Source of the DNA: Desulfobacterales bacterium CG23_combo_of_CG06-09_8_20_14_all_52_9
GTDB lineage: Bacteria > Desulfobacterota > Desulfobacteria > Desulfobacterales > UBA2156
Assembly (NCBI GenBank): GCA_002771315.1
Contig: PCSF01000183.1
Location: 1,102 to 9,051 of the forward strand
Direction: 5' to 3'
Length of the DNA: 7,950 nt
The position numbers and the translations under genes were made by a program. Shown here in pieces: positions 6,848-7,950 of this stretch; position 1 is the first letter of the stretch; each line of letters opens with the position of its first letter. The notes under the pieces were generated by a model. That model ran no database searches. It was not told where the DNA came from and saw nothing but the letters and a program-made list of their open reading frames with translations.

Positions 6848-6903
6848 TATCGGGGAAAAATTGCCTGATAATCCAACTATCAGGTAAAATCGACCTGATA
6901 ATC
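6848..6903 (+). repeat. Phased inverted repeats (CCTGATA / TATCAGG), candidate operator array
   Basis: Four half-sites alternate in orientation: TATCGGG (6848-6854, one mismatch), CCTGATA (6864-6870), TATCAGGT (6878-6885) and ACCTGATA (6893-6900). Adjacent pairs form dyads centred at 6859, 6874 and 6889, exactly 15 bp apart. CCTGATAATC also occurs twice as a direct repeat (6864-6873 and 6894-6903). Such phased dyads are typical of a dimeric regulator binding cooperatively. They overlap a promoter-like pair at 6862-6890, so repression by occlusion is likely. The regulator is unknown; an ArsR-type repressor would fit the downstream gene, but none is encoded here. Confidence 0.6.
6862..6890 (+). 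promoter_or_regulatory. Likely sigma-70 promoter of the methyltransferase, overlapped by dyads
   Basis: TTGCCT (6862-6867, four of six matches to the -35 consensus) and TAAAAT (6885-6890, five of six to the -10) are separated by exactly 17 bp. The spacer contains a perfect CCTGATA-N7-TATCAGG dyad, and a second dyad covers the -10 and the start point, which would be near 6897. The predicted leader to the ATG at 6969 is about 72 nt. Confidence 0.5.
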
Positions 6904-6908
6904 AATGG

Positions 6909-7897
6909 TTAGACGGCTTCAATTAGTCAGGCCGAACGTATCGCCTCAAGCCGAAAGGAGTGTAAGAAATGATCACCGACGAGATCAAGCAAGTTGTGAA
7001 GACACGGTATGGCAAATTCGCCGAAACAGGCGGAAAGAAAGAGTCCTGTTGACCCAGCAAGAGGCAGCCCAGTTCGGGCTACGCAGTGGATCAGGGACTC
7101 TATGGTCAGGCTGAGCTTTCCTTAGTGCCGGAGGTTGCTCTCAACCTCTCACGGGGTTGTGGCAACCCTACTGGTTTCGCGAACCTTCAGCCTGGCGATG
7201 TGGTTGTAGATTTCGGCTGTGGGGGCGGGATAGACGTCATCCTGGCTGCTCACAAAGTCGGATCGCAAGGGAGAGTAGTCGGCGTAGATGGCGCGCCTCA
7301 GATGATCGAGCGGGCCAAGCAGGCGGTGGCTGAGGCGGGCTTGCAAGACAGGAACATTGAATTCCGCAACACATACTTGAACAAGACACAGCTTCCAGAT
7401 GGCTTTGCGGACGTGGTGACCTCCAACTGCGTCATCAACCTGTGCCCTGATAAGGACGCAGTATATGAAGAAGTCTTTCGTATCCTGCGATCCAGTGGGC
7501 GAATCGCCATCTCGGACATTGTTCTCACCGAGAACATCGCTCTTGAGCTACAAGAGCGCTTCCACTCAACTTGGCCGGGATGTTTGGGCGGAGCCATTGC
7601 TGAAGAGGACTACTGGCAGACGGTGAGGCAAGCTGGCTTTACTGAGATTCAGATTGTGGCGCGTCACCTGCTCACGCCAGAGGAATTAGAAGCAATGGCC
7701 TGTTGTCCTGGCGAAGAATTCACGCCGCCGCCGAGCAAGGAAGATCGTGTTGCCGTGGAAGGGAAGGTGACTAGCGTCAAGTTCACAGCGATGAAGTTAC
7801 CCGTGAAGCGAAAGATAGAACACAACCGCACCAACAACCGCCTAACAAGCGGTTGCAGCGGACCGTCCGCTGCGCGGCCCGCCGCTGAACCGGGGCG
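6909..7897 (+). mobile_element. Putative integron-type gene cassette carrying the methyltransferase
   Basis: The left edge is a GTTAGAC core box (GTTRRRY, 6908-6914), 55 bp before the gene start. The right end is an attC-like hairpin beginning with GCCTAAC (RYYYAAC, 7840-7846) just after the conserved part of the gene. If the segment were excised and circularised at G/TT, the joined site would pair GCCTAAC with GTTAGAC, differing from perfect complementarity at one base. The length (~990 bp), the single gene and the 3' position of the attC all fit a cassette. Against it, no integrase or second cassette is visible, the bases left of 6908 do not look like attC or attI, and a GTTRRRY match can occur by chance. 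Insertion at a secondary G/TT site would explain the flanks. Confidence 0.4.
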
Positions 7898-7950
7898 TTC
7901 CCGAGGCGCGCGGGCGCGCCTCGGGAATGGCGAGCTACGCTGCGCTCTCC
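6969..7950 (+). CDS. arsM: ArsM-type arsenite methyltransferase, predicted selenoprotein (Sec28); runs off right edge
   Basis: A SAM-dependent methyltransferase of the arsenite methyltransferase family, which methylates As(III) in the cytoplasm. The ATG at 6969 has AAAGGAG 8 nt upstream. The N-terminus (EIKQVVKTRYGKFAE) is typical of ArsM. An in-frame TGA at 7050-7052 falls in ESC-TGA-PS, where relatives have Cys-rich motifs such as SCCGPS, and I read it as selenocysteine 28. Downstream the homology continues in frame: LNLSRGCGNPTGFANLQPGD (59-78), SAM motif VVVDFGCGGGIDVILAA (78-94), VVGVDGAPQMIERA (103-116), SNCVINLCPDK (152-162) with the As-binding-type Cys154, and WPGCLGGAI (202-210) with Cys205. 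Family-like sequence ends near residue 282 (KFTAMKLPVKRK). The frame then continues through the attC-like hairpin with no stop before the window ends, so the C-terminus is unresolved. Conventional gene calling would probably start at GTG 7086 and lose the N-terminus. Confidence 0.85.
7050..7093 (+). promoter_or_regulatory. Bacterial SECIS-like element downstream of in-frame TGA
   Basis: The upper hairpin is AGCCC (7066-7070) pairing perfectly with GGGCT (7076-7080) around the loop AGTTC, which has G in its second position. The loop starts 18 nt after the TGA, inside the usual 16-37 nt range for bacterial SECIS elements. A lower stem is possible between TGACCC (7050-7055) and GGATCA (7088-7093) with one C-A mismatch, placing the TGA at its base as in E. 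coli fdhF. It would recruit SelB with Sec-tRNA. Confidence 0.65.
7840..7903 (+). other. attC-like integron recombination site with disrupted right core
   Basis: The site opens with GCCTAAC (7840-7846, R''-type RYYYAAC). Then GGTT (7851-7854), an unpaired G7855 and CAGCGG (7856-7861) pair with CCGCTG (7882-7887) and AACC (7888-7891). This gives the L''/L' stem with the extrahelical base that sets strand choice. An inner hairpin CCGC-TGC-GCGG (7867-7877) fills the variable terminal part. The overall size, about 60 bp, is typical. The right box should read GTTRRRY, and is GTTCCCG (7897-7903): after G-TT the sequence departs into an unrelated palindrome. Confidence 0.6.
7898..7927. repeat. Perfect 13-bp inverted repeat (hairpin, 4-nt loop)
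   Basis: TTCCCGAGGCGCG (7898-7910) is followed by CGGG and then its exact reverse complement (7915-7927). The stem is very GC-rich and would be extremely stable in single-stranded DNA or RNA. No T-run follows, so it is not a standard intrinsic terminator, although it could still stop or protect the upstream transcript. It begins exactly at the TT of the attC-like crossover point. Confidence 0.85.

Larger units (their letters stand above)
6590..6968. other. AT-rich intergenic region upstream of the methyltransferase
   Basis: This stretch holds no gene I can support. It contains the upstream side of the thioesterase gene, a TTGACA box (6774-6779), the phased repeats and a promoter-like pair at 6848-6903, a GTTAGAC core-like site at 6908-6914, and the ribosome site AAAGGAG (6954-6960). 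A 21-codon open frame starts at the ATG at 6735 behind GGGAGG (6724-6729) and stops at 6800; its peptide matches nothing I know. Base composition is distinctly more AT-rich at about 6760-6850 than in the surrounding genes. Confidence 0.5.

Noticed and set aside
6905..7114. Plus-strand frame overlapping the methyltransferase start
   Set aside because: Different frame, no ribosome site at its start, no recognisable protein; the overlapping frame carries the ArsM homology.
7298..7597. Minus-strand frame opposite the methyltransferase core
   Set aside because: Antisense to the conserved SAM-binding and Cys154 regions; no motif of its own.
7898..7927. Intrinsic terminator for the methyltransferase
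   Set aside because: The hairpin is strong but has no following T-run, and it is followed by GC-rich sequence.
7086..7950. Methyltransferase starting at GTG 7086 with the TGA as a true upstream stop
   Set aside because: There is no ribosome site before 7086, and the upstream codons are ArsM-like in the same frame with a well-spaced AAAGGAG, so a Sec readthrough explains the data better.

Overview
The window looks like a chromosomal stretch of a Gram-negative anaerobe, most likely a Desulfobacterota (deltaproteobacterial) sulfate reducer or syntroph. That assignment is inference. It rests on protein families that, from memory, are common in that phylum (the fused APH/P-loop kinase, a small DUF1285-like protein, a TIGR04076-type protein), on strong Shine-Dalgarno sites, and on an apparent selenoprotein gene. 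No rRNA, tRNA, CRISPR array or transposase is visible.

Layout. 1-124 (minus): 5' end of a LigD-type 3'-phosphoesterase gene running off the left edge, with an extended -10 promoter just upstream. 237-2858 (plus): a D-2-hydroxyacid dehydrogenase, then a fused APH-like/P-loop kinase 42 bp downstream. 4062-2905 (minus, transcribed right to left): a Nudix hydrolase cut to its first 83 residues, a TIGR04076-like small Cys protein and a DUF1285-like protein, probably one unit. 4063-4408 has no convincing gene. 4409-6059 (plus): an Asp/Glu-type amino-acid racemase followed by a YddG-like amino-acid exporter, a pair that could make and export amino acids. 6589-6110 (minus): a PaaI-type hotdog thioesterase, convergent with the exporter. 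6590-6968 is AT-rich intergenic DNA with promoter-like sites and phased inverted repeats.

The most notable part is the right end. From 6969 an ArsM-type arsenite methyltransferase reads continuously except for one in-frame TGA (7050-7052). The TGA falls in a Cys-X-Pro-Ser context where relatives carry a Cys pair. A bacterial SECIS-like hairpin follows, with its loop 18 nt after the TGA. I read this as selenocysteine at residue 28. The gene is followed by an attC-like integron recombination hairpin (from 7840) and preceded by a GTTAGAC core-like site (6908), so the ~990-bp segment resembles a gene cassette. A perfect 13-bp palindrome abuts the attC-like site exactly where its right core box should continue. 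The methyltransferase frame has no stop before the window ends.
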